Made by a program: the position numbers and the translations under genes
Shown: piece by piece, positions 34,306-42,669 of the stretch
How the letters are laid out: the number at the start of each line of letters is the position of its first letter
Numbering within the stretch: the first letter of the stretch is position 1
Origin: Candidatus Peribacter sp. UBA6535
GTDB taxonomy: Bacteria; Patescibacteriota; Gracilibacteria; Peribacterales; Peribacteraceae
Length of the DNA: 64,000 bases
Direction of reading: 5' to 3'
Assembly: GCA_002436205.1 (NCBI GenBank)
Contig: DJKT01000001.1
Coordinates: 1-64,000 of the forward strand
The notes under the pieces: generated by a model
What the model was told of the DNA's origin: nothing
The model's database searches: none
The model's input: the letters and a program-made list of their open reading frames with translations, nothing else

Positions 34306-35223
34306 TTACGCCTTCACGCGCTCCAAAACCAATCCTCCTAATTGACCAACAACAATATCAACATCGTCATTGACGATCAGGTCATCAAAGAGCTCTTTGC
34401 GATCTTTGAAGAACGCAAGATCTGCCTCTGCATTCTTTAGGCGGTCTTCTATCTGTTGCTCGGTATCACGGCCACGATCCCTCAGTCTGTGGAGCAGAGC
34501 ACTCAGCATTTGTCGTTTACTCTTGCCCGGAGGTAGCAGTCCACAGCTGAGGATTGACCGCCTGCCGTAGTGGGAGGCAAGTCCCTGGAGCAGATTCATC
34601 TCGGTAATGATGACGGGGATCTTTTTCTCCTTCCAGATTTTTTCAATATCTTCGCTGCGGTATCCGTAGAGACGCTTTTCATCCCGGGAAGGTATGCTCG
34701 TGAAGGTCGCGAGCTTACCGTCATTTTTGAGCGCGAGAAATTCTTCTGGGCTCACGTGTGTGTACTCATCCTGATCTCCCTCTTTTACTTTCCGTGTTGT
34801 GAGAATGGGAACACGTTCGCAGTTACCTACTTTAGCCGAAAGTAGCAGAGAGACCGTAGTTTTTCCGACACCGGAAGGGCCGGTGAGGGCGAGGATGTAT
34901 CCGGGGAATTCCTCTTTTACGGGTTTTTGGAGCGGGACTTCGTAGGCTATGTCGTAGGTGCGGAGACCTTGAGCGTTGACTCTGGAGAGGCGCATTTTTG
35001 GTATCACTTTCATGCCAATGGCAGTTGGCAGTTGGCAGTTGGCAATTAGCTGAGCCGTTACTCTCGATCCATCCTCTAGCTCGATCAATCCGATTACCCT
35101 TGGTTTAGTGGGGAAACCTTCCGGAGGATGACGAACGATAGTGTGTGACAAAATTGTTCCCTCCTGCAATTTGTTCTGCAGATCTTTTTGAGCGCGGTGG
35201 TTGGCTGCCGGAGTATTACGCAT
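34306..35223 (-). CDS. DUF35-type OB-fold fused to a guanylate-kinase-like domain
   Basis: About 305 residues from the ATG at 35223, which overlaps the thiolase stop by 8 nt. Residues about 15-112 match the OB-fold half of DUF35 acyl-CoA scaffold proteins (EGTILSHTIVRHPPEGFP, RVIGLIELEDGSRVTAQLI); the zinc-ribbon cysteines that normally precede it are absent. Residues about 112-305 resemble guanylate kinase: ILALTGPSGVGKTTVSLLLS (P-loop), VPILTTRKVKEGDQDEYTHV, IEDRLKNAEADLAFF and FDDLIVNDD. The GMP-binding signature is altered (TTRKVKEGDQDEY instead of TSR.PR.GE..G.DY), so kinase activity is uncertain. A GGCAGTT array encodes ANCQLPTA inside the OB part. Context says the OB half bridges thiolase and HMG-CoA synthase, as in archaea. 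Confidence 0.82.
   Translation of the reverse strand: MRNTPAANHRAQKDLQNKLQEGTILSHTIVRHPPEGFPTKPRVIGLIELEDGSRVTAQLIANCQLPTAIGMKVIPKMRLSRVNAQGLRTYDIAYEVPLQKPVKEEFPGYILALTGPSGVGKTTVSLLLSAKVGNCERVPILTTRKVKEGDQDEYTHVSPEEFLALKNDGKLATFTSIPSRDEKRLYGYRSEDIEKIWKEKKIPVIITEMNLLQGLASHYGRRSILSCGLLPPGKSKRQMLSALLHRLRDRGRDTEQQIEDRLKNAEADLAFFKDRKELFDDLIVNDDVDIVVGQLGGLVLERVKA
35020..35050. repeat. short word array (GGCAGTT type) inside the OB-fold domain
   Basis: Four copies of the 7-nt unit, in frame, encode ANCQLPTA on the minus strand. The unit is the same as in the GT-C gene at 24838. Confidence 0.75.
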
Positions 35224-36322
35224 GAGAGAGAATGTGGATGCCACAGGTTGCAGCTGCACCACCGAAGTTGTGAGCAAGGCCGTGGCGAGATTTGGATTCT
35301 TTAAGTTGCTTGGAAACATCAATGACTTGTTTGATACCAGTAGCTGCAACGGGGTGGCCACAGGCTTTTAAGCCCCCACTTTGGTTTATAGTCATCTTGT
35401 TTTCTTTTTCATAAAGCGCAATACCTTCTCCAGGGTTTGCAAATCCCATATCTTCTAAAGAGATAAGTGCTGCAATAGAGAAACAGTCATGGAGCTCGAT
35501 ATGTCCGATATCTGTCCGATCAATTTCCGCCTCTTCAAGAGCAGCACGCATTGCATCTTTTGTCGCTGCAAACGAAGTGATGGTAGGACGGTCTGCAATA
35601 CTTAGAGTGTCTGTTGCAAGTTGTGAAGCAGCGATCCGGATAGGACTTTCGAATTTTGTAGAAAGGATCACGCTAGCTGCCCCATCGGAAATAGGAGAGC
35701 AGTCGAGCATACAGAGTGGGTCTGCAACTTTTGCCGATGCACTGATGCTTTCTGCGGGGATCTCTTTGCAGAATTGTGCGAAGGGATTACTGACTGCATT
35801 TTTGTGATGTCTGGCACTGACATGATTTAGCCTGTCTCGACTTAAGCTATATTCATGCATATATCTGGCAGCTATCAGTCCGAAAATTCCTGGGAAGGTG
35901 AGTCCAGAAGGTGCATCTTTTTGCGCATCTGCTGCCCCCATAAGTCCTGCGGCTATCTTGCCTGGGGCTATATCAGTCATCTTTTCTACTCCGACAACAA
36001 GTACTGTCTGCGCCTTACCACTTTCCAGTAATGCACAGGCTGTGTGCAGAGCTACAGCTCCTGACGCACACGCTGCCTCTGCGCGAAGTGCTGGAGGATG
36101 GTGTGGCAAGAGCGAAGCAGCCATTGCTCCAAGGTGTGCTTGATCTGAGGCAACTTCTCCAAGCATGTTGGCAACGACGACCATATCAATATCTAGCGCA
36201 GTACATTCCGCAGACTCAATAGCGCTGTCGATAGACTCTTCCATCAGATCTTTGATCGACATATCCCAGTGCTCGGCGAAGCGCGTTTGTCCTGTGCCTG
36301 TGAGGTAGATGGGAGTGTTCAT
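35216..36322 (-). CDS. acetyl-CoA acetyltransferase (thiolase), archaeal/SCPx type
   Basis: 368 residues. It condenses two acetyl-CoA to acetoacetyl-CoA, the first step of the mevalonate pathway. The nucleophilic cysteine is in RAEAACASGAVAL (residue 85). IELHDCFSIAALI and GGLKACGHPVAATGIKQ carry the remaining active-site His and Cys. The sequence type is that of archaeal thiolases, which work in complex with HMG-CoA synthase and a DUF35 protein. It overlaps the HMG-CoA synthase gene by 4 nt and the OB-fold fusion gene by 8 nt. Confidence 0.92.
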   Translation of the reverse strand: MNTPIYLTGTGQTRFAEHWDMSIKDLMEESIDSAIESAECTALDIDMVVVANMLGEVASDQAHLGAMAASLLPHHPPALRAEAACASGAVALHTACALLESGKAQTVLVVGVEKMTDIAPGKIAAGLMGAADAQKDAPSGLTFPGIFGLIAARYMHEYSLSRDRLNHVSARHHKNAVSNPFAQFCKEIPAESISASAKVADPLCMLDCSPISDGAASVILSTKFESPIRIAASQLATDTLSIADRPTITSFAATKDAMRAALEEAEIDRTDIGHIELHDCFSIAALISLEDMGFANPGEGIALYEKENKMTINQSGGLKACGHPVAATGIKQVIDVSKQLKESKSRHGLAHNFGGAAATCGIHILSHA

Positions 36323-37332
36323 GCAACGCGCTGGTATTCGGAGTAGTTGAGGTACACAGTTTCTCTTGTATCAGGTTGGAGCTTTACTCCATCCTTAAGC
36401 ATCGTCATCAAGAATGCATCACTTCCTGCTCCCGATCCATACGATACGAGCAGGATACGCTGATCTTTCTTTGCTTGCTGCAATACGTGTGCAAGTCCTA
36501 GAGGGCTACAGGCTGAGTACGTGTTTCCGATAGTCTCCACTATAAATCCGTGTTCCATCTGGTCTTTACTAAAGCCAAATTCTTTTGCAATGCGTGATGG
36601 GAACTTAGCGTTTGGCATATGGAAGATCACATGATCAATTTCTTCTGGTTTGATCTTTCCTACTTCCAGCATTCCCTTCGTCGCTTCGCGGACATGGTGG
36701 AAGTACGCGGGTTCTCCGGTAAAGCGTCCTGCGTGTTCTGGATGGTCTTTTCCATTTGCTCTCCAGAAGTCCGGTGTGTCTGTGGTAAACGATAGCGTGT
36801 GATCAATCTTACAGAGAGCATTCTTCTCACTAGCTAGACCCATGATGAATGCAGCAGCACCTGCAGCGGCTGTATACTCCAGTGCATCTCCGGGCTTGGC
36901 TTGCGCGCAATCTGCACCTATCGCAAGGCCGTGGCTGATCTGCTTTGCGCGAATCATACTATCGACTATCTGCAGAGATGCTGTTCCTGCTTTGCAGGCA
37001 AACTCGAGATCTGCGCAGTGACAGAACGGATCACATTCAAGCGCAGCTGCCACCATCCCACTTGTCGGCTTTACCGCATACGGGTGACTTTCGGATCCGA
37101 CAAATACTGCAGATACCTGAGAGCTTTTGATATCTGCAATTTCGATTGCTTGCTTTCCAGCTTCAAACGCCAGTGTAAATGTATCTTCTCCTTCATTTGG
37201 TACGGTTTTTTCCACCACTCCCAATCCTGCCTTTATCGACTCAGCATCTTGTTGCCACGCAGCGGCAATCTCCTCCGCTTTGATCTTATGGGAGGGTATA
37301 CTTAAACCGAAACCGAGGATGGCGGATTGCAT
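36319..37332 (-). CDS. hydroxymethylglutaryl-CoA synthase, archaeal type
   Basis: 337 residues, adding acetyl-CoA to acetoacetyl-CoA. The general acid/base glutamate is in GSESHPYAVKPTSG (E81), the nucleophile in ADLEFACKAGTASLQ (C113), and a histidine in VIFHMPNAKFPSRIAKEFG (H238). The short length and KPTSG/EFACKAGT motifs match archaeal enzymes rather than the roughly 390-residue firmicute MvaS. It is joined by 4 nt to the thiolase gene and separated by 36 nt from hmgR. Confidence 0.93.
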   Translation of the reverse strand: MQSAILGFGLSIPSHKIKAEEIAAAWQQDAESIKAGLGVVEKTVPNEGEDTFTLAFEAGKQAIEIADIKSSQVSAVFVGSESHPYAVKPTSGMVAAALECDPFCHCADLEFACKAGTASLQIVDSMIRAKQISHGLAIGADCAQAKPGDALEYTAAAGAAAFIMGLASEKNALCKIDHTLSFTTDTPDFWRANGKDHPEHAGRFTGEPAYFHHVREATKGMLEVGKIKPEEIDHVIFHMPNAKFPSRIAKEFGFSKDQMEHGFIVETIGNTYSACSPLGLAHVLQQAKKDQRILLVSYGSGAGSDAFLMTMLKDGVKLQPDTRETVYLNYSEYQRVA

Positions 37333-37368
37333 CGAGCGGTATATTAGCAGAGATTGGGCTCTGTAAAG

Positions 37369-38529
37369 CTATCTAGCCAGCTTTTTATGACTGCTGGCAA
37401 GCTTCTGTGCAGCTTGAGCTGCAAGCAGCGATACTTCACCTGCAAGGACAGCGCCGCCTATGGATTCTGCAAGCTGCTGGACGCGACTGAGTGAAGTAGT
37501 TGGTTTAAGGAGAAGGTCTAGACACTGATGTTGTGCAGGGAGAGCAGTGCCTCCACCGATGGTGCCAACGAGGATTGCTGGGAGGCGCACCTCGATTTCC
37601 AGTTCTCTACTTGAGAGAAGTCTACAAGAAGTATCTGCGAGCGATCCCTCTGTTACATGTGCAGCATCTTGCCCTGTAGCAATATACAGTGCCGCAATTA
37701 TATTGGCTGCATGTAAGTTTGTTCCAATGGCACCGGCAATCTTCGATCCTCGTTTTAGCTTAGCTTCGTAAACCTTCATCATTTCCTCAGGCGTTGTTTT
37801 GAGGACGTCCGAACATATGGAGAATCCAATTGAACATGTTGCCGTTACTTCGTACCCACGACCTTTGTCGTGTGTTCTTTGCGATGGTTTTTTATCACTA
37901 TCTACATTGGCGGCAATTGTGATGAGTTCGCAGTTGCCGTGCTTGGCAATCCAATTGCCAATCTCTTGAGCAGCTATCGTTATCATATTCATTCCCATTG
38001 CCTCATTGGTATCACCGTTGATTGTTAGAAAAACATAGTCATCTGCCTCATCAATCTCGTAATGTATTATCTGAAGATGCTTGCTCGTTGCCTGACCGAT
38101 TTTCTTCCATTGGTTCTTCTTATCTTTAATGAACGCCGGAAGCCTCGATTCTTTATCTGATACTTTGAACGCGATAGAACGACTGATACCATGATAGATT
38201 ACAGAGGTCTTCACATCGGCTTTTGATAGTGCTTTGCAGCCGCGGTTCACACTCGCTACCAATGCCCCTTCGGTGGTTGCAAGAGGCAAGTGAATACTAT
38301 CGGTATCACCGGAACTAAATGTCATTTTCAGTGGCCCTGCATACCCGACAGGAATCGGCACACTTCCAAACATCTGCTCGCAGTTATTTTCTTCTGCTTG
38401 CCCTATGCGGTTAGGCTCTGTTCCGAGTAGCGAAAGATTGAGATCCAGATTATCTTGAATCTTCATTCTGCGTACAGCACAACGCTCATGAGGGGAGAGC
38501 GATTCGGGGAGATTGCGGAGGTCCATCAC
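37369..38529 (-). CDS. hmgR: hydroxymethylglutaryl-CoA reductase (class I-like)
   Basis: 386 residues. It reduces HMG-CoA to mevalonate. Motifs are VPIPVGYAGPL, LPLATTEGALVASVNRGCKA (catalytic Glu87), EAMGMNMI, NVDSDKKPSQ (catalytic Lys near 213), GQDAAHV (Asp288), LVGTIGGGTALPAQ, and a C-terminal histidine in LASSHKKLAR (His381). The full catalytic set is present and the length fits the soluble archaeal/bacterial class I form without membrane domain. Start and stop each overlap or abut operon neighbours. It is the committed step of isoprenoid synthesis. Confidence 0.95.
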   Translation of the reverse strand: MMDLRNLPESLSPHERCAVRRMKIQDNLDLNLSLLGTEPNRIGQAEENNCEQMFGSVPIPVGYAGPLKMTFSSGDTDSIHLPLATTEGALVASVNRGCKALSKADVKTSVIYHGISRSIAFKVSDKESRLPAFIKDKKNQWKKIGQATSKHLQIIHYEIDEADDYVFLTINGDTNEAMGMNMITIAAQEIGNWIAKHGNCELITIAANVDSDKKPSQRTHDKGRGYEVTATCSIGFSICSDVLKTTPEEMMKVYEAKLKRGSKIAGAIGTNLHAANIIAALYIATGQDAAHVTEGSLADTSCRLLSSRELEIEVRLPAILVGTIGGGTALPAQHQCLDLLLKPTTSLSRVQQLAESIGGAVLAGEVSLLAAQAAQKLASSHKKLAR

Positions 38530-39503
38530 ACTAAGTGTGCACCAGGACCTATCGAAGCTTCAAATATTTGGCAGCCTTCTTGGGTGTGGGCATACTCTGC
38601 GATTCGCTCTTTTGCTTCGTCTGTGCAGAATAAATGCACTGTAGGACCTGCATCCATCGTGTAGAGCACAGGGAGGTGTTCGGCTTTGCGGAGCGCTTTA
38701 ACCTCATCCAAAATCCGATAGGTTTCATCAGAAAGATAGTTGAGTGGTGGGTCTTGCGTCTGCATACAGTGGTGCATTTCCATGCAATCTTCTTCAGCAA
38801 CCTTCTGTAGTTTTTCGAAATCCTTACTGAGAATTGCATCGATACATTCCTGTTGGCGATGGCCATTGATCGCATCTACTCGCGCTGCAAAATCCGGGCT
38901 TGTCTGAGCCTGCGGATGCCCTTCGGATGATCCTACTTTCTTTTCTTCGGTACTCGGAACAATGATGATGTCATGCAAATTCCAGTGATGTTCATCTGCC
39001 ACCTGCCACCCTTTGCATCCATCAATAAATTGATTTTCCTCATTACGAATAGCACCGAAACCACCGAAGATTGATCTGGCAGCAGAGCCCGACCCAAGTC
39101 TCGCCATGATGCTTATTTGCTCATCGGTTAGATCAAAATCGACAAGACCAGAAATGGCTTTGGCAAGAGCAGAAAATACTGCGGCAGAGGAGGCGAGTCC
39201 GATAGCGGGAGGGATGTGGGAATCGATCTTTATAGACAGGTTTGATACTTTTGTAGGCTCAATTGTTCCGAGATAACTTTCGATCAACTCAAGAGTTTTT
39301 TTAAAACGTAAGATGTTTTTTTCGGTCATCTCTTTATTGGTTGATGTGATCGAGAGAGTATCTGCATGATCGATCGTAATATCCAAACTCGGAGTGTTCA
39401 GTGTCATAGAGAGACTGTCGTTTGCACACAGGCGAAACTCGTTGTGTCTGTTTCCCCAGTATTTGATGAGGGCGATATTTGGAGTGGAGCGTGCAGTGAT
39501 CAT
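38526..39503 (-). CDS. mvaD: diphosphomevalonate decarboxylase
   Basis: 325 residues, a GHMP-fold enzyme that phosphorylates and decarboxylates mevalonate 5-diphosphate to IPP. Motifs are PNIALIKYWGNRHNE, ANDSLSMTLN, PPAIGLASSAAVFSALAKA, ARLGSGSAARSIFGGF, EEKKVGSSEGH and TMDAGPTVHLF. Minor changes such as WGN for WGK and SAARS for SACRS are seen. Specificity for mono- versus diphosphomevalonate cannot be decided by eye, and matters because no phosphomevalonate kinase is present in the window. It overlaps both neighbours by 4 nt. Confidence 0.9.
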   Translation of the reverse strand: MITARSTPNIALIKYWGNRHNEFRLCANDSLSMTLNTPSLDITIDHADTLSITSTNKEMTEKNILRFKKTLELIESYLGTIEPTKVSNLSIKIDSHIPPAIGLASSAAVFSALAKAISGLVDFDLTDEQISIMARLGSGSAARSIFGGFGAIRNEENQFIDGCKGWQVADEHHWNLHDIIIVPSTEEKKVGSSEGHPQAQTSPDFAARVDAINGHRQQECIDAILSKDFEKLQKVAEEDCMEMHHCMQTQDPPLNYLSDETYRILDEVKALRKAEHLPVLYTMDAGPTVHLFCTDEAKERIAEYAHTQEGCQIFEASIGPGAHLV

Positions 39504-40318
39504 AATTGGATAACAGGATACTGAGAGGGGACCTGCGCTGCATCAACATTCACTGCTAAAACCATCCCACATCCACCGGTCTTGCTTCCTGCCCCGAGCA
39601 CCTTGGCAGCTCCACCTTCTTGTTCAATTTTTGTGATCAGACTTTTTGCTTCATCTGTAACAACTCCAAGAGATTGCTGTGCAAGATTGTGTTCTTTGAA
39701 AATATCAGAAAGGTTTTCATGCTGTTGTAATTTTTTACAACAACTTCCGATGGTACGGAGAGGTTCTTCCAGCTCATCTTTGCGTTCGGTTACCCACTCG
39801 ATCAGCTCCGGTGTTTGCTGATCCGGTTCCCCGGTATCAATCAGTAAAGCTCCTTTTAAAAGATCATCTGGTAATTCAATCACTTCCGGCTCTGTTCCCT
39901 TCTGAAACTTGATCGGTCTCTCATTCCAGATGACTGCAAAGTCGATGCCGCTATTTCCGGGATTTACTGCATCCTCAATTTCGAGAGCTTTCTCTTTATC
40001 TTCTCCAATCAAACATTTCGTAACAGCAATCAACAAGGCAGTTGAAGCTCCCATGCCTTTACCGAGGGGGAGTGGACTATTGATAGAAAGTGTTCCACCA
40101 AATGTACCGCAATGGCTAATGATCTGCTTGAGATACTCTTGCCAGTGAGGCTTTCCGGTCATTTGCTGCCACTCCACTGAAAGATCCTTTATCTCTGAGT
40201 TTTCTTCATAGACTGCAGAAATACCAAGTGGAGCGGGGATTGCTATTCCCGGGTACCCGAAGAGTACGGCGTATTCACCGGAGAGGATGATCTTTCCTGA
40301 TGCATGAGCAGTTCTCAT
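39500..40318 (-). CDS. mvk: mevalonate kinase (GHMP family)
   Basis: About 272 residues from the ATG at 40318, which overlaps the uppS stop (ATGA). Motifs are SGKIILSGEYAVLFGYPGIA, the ATP loop PLPLGKGMGASTALLIAVTK, NPGNSGIDFAVIWNERPIKF, LLIDTGEPDQQTPELI and a glycine-rich GAGSKTGGCGMVLA. RPIKF and DTGEPDQQT resemble bacterial mevalonate kinases more than phosphomevalonate kinases. The usual GEHAV is GEYAV here and HMNPSG is VNPGNSG. It phosphorylates mevalonate with ATP. A perfect TGTTGTAA palindrome-like stretch near 39722 is coding. Confidence 0.83.
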   Translation of the reverse strand: MRTAHASGKIILSGEYAVLFGYPGIAIPAPLGISAVYEENSEIKDLSVEWQQMTGKPHWQEYLKQIISHCGTFGGTLSINSPLPLGKGMGASTALLIAVTKCLIGEDKEKALEIEDAVNPGNSGIDFAVIWNERPIKFQKGTEPEVIELPDDLLKGALLIDTGEPDQQTPELIEWVTERKDELEEPLRTIGSCCKKLQQHENLSDIFKEHNLAQQSLGVVTDEAKSLITKIEQEGGAAKVLGAGSKTGGCGMVLAVNVDAAQVPSQYPVIQL

Positions 40319-40983
40319 TCTCCAAACCTGCGGGTACGATCTGCAAACTTTCCAACGGAATCTGATAAATCCTCCACAGTAAAGTCTGGGAAGAACTTGT
40401 CGACAAAATCCCACTCGGCATACGTTGCTTGCCAGAGGAAGAAGTTTGAGGTGCGATGCTCTCCTGAGGTTCGGATGATGAGATCAATATCAGAAAGCTC
40501 CGGATGATCGAGCGCAGCTGCTATTGCTTCTTCGCTGACGTCATCAGTTTTACTGAGTGCTCTTACTACTTCATCCTTCCCACCGTAATCGATAGCGAGG
40601 TGCAGAGTGAATCCTGTTTGGTCTTTGGTTTCCTCTTCTACTACAGCAATCAATTTGGCAAGTGAAGAGGGGATCCGGTCTTTTCTTCCGGAGTGCACGA
40701 AGCGGGTTTGATTCTCCAAAAACGTAGAGCGCTCTTTGGCGAGGTACTCTTCCAGTAGCCCCATCAACATATCAATTTCCTTTGGGTCACGTTTCCAGTT
40801 TTCAGTCGAAAAACACCAGACGGTAAGAGTATGTACTCTTTTGTCTTCCCGACACCAGTCTGTCAGTGTACGAAAATTCTCGACGGCTACTTTGTGCCCC
40901 TCCCAGGGTTTGAGTGTACGAGACTTTGCCCAACGCCTGTTGCCATCGGGAATGATGGCGATGTGAAGAGGGTTATCTGGCAT
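40315..40983 (-). CDS. uppS: undecaprenyl diphosphate synthase (cis-prenyltransferase)
   Basis: 222 residues. It extends an allylic diphosphate with IPP to the long cis-polyprenyl carrier used for peptidoglycan and glycans. Motifs are IAIIPDGNRRWAKSR (catalytic Asp), WCFSTENWKRDPKEID, HLAIDYGGKDEV and DLIIRTSGEHRTSNFFLWQ, then YAEWDF. Two adjacent Met codons start the frame; the second (40983) is chosen. It overlaps the idi gene by about 11 nt and mvk by 4 nt, so isoprenoid supply and carrier synthesis are coupled. Confidence 0.95.
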   Translation of the reverse strand: MPDNPLHIAIIPDGNRRWAKSRTLKPWEGHKVAVENFRTLTDWCREDKRVHTLTVWCFSTENWKRDPKEIDMLMGLLEEYLAKERSTFLENQTRFVHSGRKDRIPSSLAKLIAVVEEETKDQTGFTLHLAIDYGGKDEVVRALSKTDDVSEEAIAAALDHPELSDIDLIIRTSGEHRTSNFFLWQATYAEWDFVDKFFPDFTVEDLSDSVGKFADRTRRFGE

Positions 40984-41494
40984 CAAGAATTATCTGGAGT
41001 GCCAGAGGAAACCATGGAGCGTACAAATCAGGATTCTCTTCTAAGTCTTTTTCAAGCTCATCAATCTCTATCCACTTCATATCCATGATTTCACTCGGAT
41101 CGGGATTGAGTTCGATAGATTCATCAGCAGTCCCCACTAGCACCGTATCGTATTCGTACTCTGTTCCTCGCCCCTCAGGGTCGTCTGCTTTATAGATAAA
41201 CGAGTCTACTGCCTCTACTCCTGCCCGGAATCCACACTCTTCTTTAAGGCGATCGGAAGCCTCTATTTCTATATCAAACTTCTCTTTGGGGTGGCTACAG
41301 CAGGTATTTGCCCAAAACCCCGGAAAGAGCATCTTTACAGAGGCGCGCCTCTGAATCAGCAATTTCTGGTGATCAGGGGTAAATATGAAGACAGAGAAGG
41401 CTTTGTGGAGCTTTCCCCCCTCTGTGTGAGCTTCGATAATTTCGGACTTTCCGAGGCTTTGACCCTGTTCATTGGTGAGTATGACTGATTTCAT
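40973..41494 (-). CDS. idi: isopentenyl-diphosphate isomerase, type I
   Basis: 173-residue Nudix-fold enzyme interconverting IPP and DMAPP. LHKAFSVFIF, FPGFWANTCCSHPKEKFD (catalytic Cys), RLKEECGFRAG and GTEYEYDTVL (catalytic Glu) are the type I signatures. It is the first gene of the isoprenoid operon. A consensus TATAAT ends 6 nt before its ATG. Confidence 0.94.
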   Translation of the reverse strand: MKSVILTNEQGQSLGKSEIIEAHTEGGKLHKAFSVFIFTPDHQKLLIQRRASVKMLFPGFWANTCCSHPKEKFDIEIEASDRLKEECGFRAGVEAVDSFIYKADDPEGRGTEYEYDTVLVGTADESIELNPDPSEIMDMKWIEIDELEKDLEENPDLYAPWFPLALQIILDAR

Positions 41495-41500
41495 GGGTTT

Positions 41501-41526
41501 ATTATACCACTAAAATACGCTATAAT
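41501..41526. promoter_or_regulatory. divergent -10 elements of idi and mscS
   Basis: On the minus strand TATAAT (41501-41506) stands 6 nt before the idi ATG at 41494. On the plus strand TATAAT (41521-41526) stands 7 nt before the mscS ATG at 41534. Both consensus hexamers imply transcription starting at or next to the start codon in each direction. Confidence 0.7.
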
Positions 41527-41533
41527 AGTTCTA

Positions 41534-42589
41534 ATGGAGCAAATAACACAGATTCTAGCATATCAGATTGGTGGAAACACCGTAAGTCAACTCGCAATAG
41601 CGGTTGGTATCTTCTTGGCGATTTTTGTCGCTATGAAAATAACCAGAAAGCATGTTGTTGGTCGAATGATAAAACTTTCGAAGAAAACAAGCTCTAAGGT
41701 CGATGATACGGTTTCGGCTTTTCTTGGAGGTATTAAAACGCCGATTTATCTACTTGTTGCCCTGTTTGTCGCTTTGCAAGGTATAGAAGTACCGGAATCA
41801 CTCAATCTGATTATTGATATTGTCATTTTGGTGGTAGTTGTTTCTCAGGTTATTAAGCTCCTTGAGGAGGTGTTTGCCATGATGCTTGGCGTTCAGTTTA
41901 AGCGTACTAATCCAAACTCCGAGCTCCCTGGTATTTTCCGTGTTGGTATTCGGCTTCTACTGTGGTCCATAGGAATTTTGCTGATTCTCTCTAATGCAGG
42001 AGTAAATATCTCCTCGCTTATTGCAGGTCTTGGTATTGGAGGTTTAGCGATTTCTCTTGCGCTCCAAAACATCCTCTCAGATCTCTTTGCTTCATTCTCT
42101 ATCGCAGTCGATAAGCCTTTCGAGATTGGAGACTTTATCATCATTGGAGAGCACAAAGGAACCGTAAAACATATTGGCATGAAGACAACTCGCATTACAG
42201 CGTTGGAAGGAGAGGAGATTGTCATTTCGAATGCGGAGCTTACTTCTGCTCGTGTCCAAAACTACAAGAAGATGGAAAAGCGCCGTATCGTCTTTACGTT
42301 TGGTTGTACGTACGACACAAAGGCAGATCAAATGGAGAAGATTGCCAAAGATGTTTCCAAGATTATTGATGATCACAAACTTGCGGAAGTTGATCGTGTG
42401 CACTTTAAGCAGTTTGGAGACAGTGATCTTCAGTTTGAGGCGGTCTATTTTATGCTCACAAGTGACTACGTTGAATATATGGATACGCAGCAGGATATTA
42501 ATATCCGCCTCATGAAGTACTTTGAGGAGAATGGTCTCGAGATGGCATACCCAACACAGACGCTTTTCTTGAAGAAAGAAGAGCAGTAG
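41534..42589 (+). CDS. small-conductance mechanosensitive channel (MscS family)
   Basis: 351 residues. Four or five N-terminal membrane helices are followed by the pore-lining TM3 and beta domain: ISSLIAGLGIGGLAISLALQ, NILSDLFASFSIAVDKPFEI and GDFIIIGEHKGTVKHIGMKT. The soluble C-terminal vestibule region ends with YPTQTLFLKKEE. It releases osmolytes on hypo-osmotic shock. It is transcribed divergently from the isoprenoid operon. Confidence 0.92.
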   Translation: MEQITQILAYQIGGNTVSQLAIAVGIFLAIFVAMKITRKHVVGRMIKLSKKTSSKVDDTVSAFLGGIKTPIYLLVALFVALQGIEVPESLNLIIDIVILVVVVSQVIKLLEEVFAMMLGVQFKRTNPNSELPGIFRVGIRLLLWSIGILLILSNAGVNISSLIAGLGIGGLAISLALQNILSDLFASFSIAVDKPFEIGDFIIIGEHKGTVKHIGMKTTRITALEGEEIVISNAELTSARVQNYKKMEKRRIVFTFGCTYDTKADQMEKIAKDVSKIIDDHKLAEVDRVHFKQFGDSDLQFEAVYFMLTSDYVEYMDTQQDINIRLMKYFEENGLEMAYPTQTLFLKKEEQ

Positions 42590-42669
42590 AAGAAATCGAG
42601 ATGCAATTACTCGAGTGGAAACAAGTACGCTAGTACGTGTATACTCTCCTCAACCTTTTCTCCCTTATT

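Noticed and set aside
34306..35361. Longer OB/kinase fusion starting at 35361
   Set aside because: The extra 46 codons overlap thiolase coding sequence and show no conserved pattern; the ATG at 35223 gives the normal 8-nt operon overlap.
39720..39745. Palindrome TGTTGTAAttttTTACAACA as a regulatory site
   Set aside because: It lies in the middle of the mevalonate kinase frame, so it is kept only as a remark. The similar palindrome at 45648 is intergenic and more credible.
39500..40414. Longer mevalonate kinase starting at 40414
   Set aside because: The first 32 codons lie wholly inside uppS in another frame and are not GHMP sequence; the ATG at 40318 overlaps the uppS stop in the usual ATGA way.
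42637..42669. GTG start for the PilM-like gene at 42637
   Set aside because: The likely -10 TATACT lies within the first codons of that frame, so transcription would start after it.
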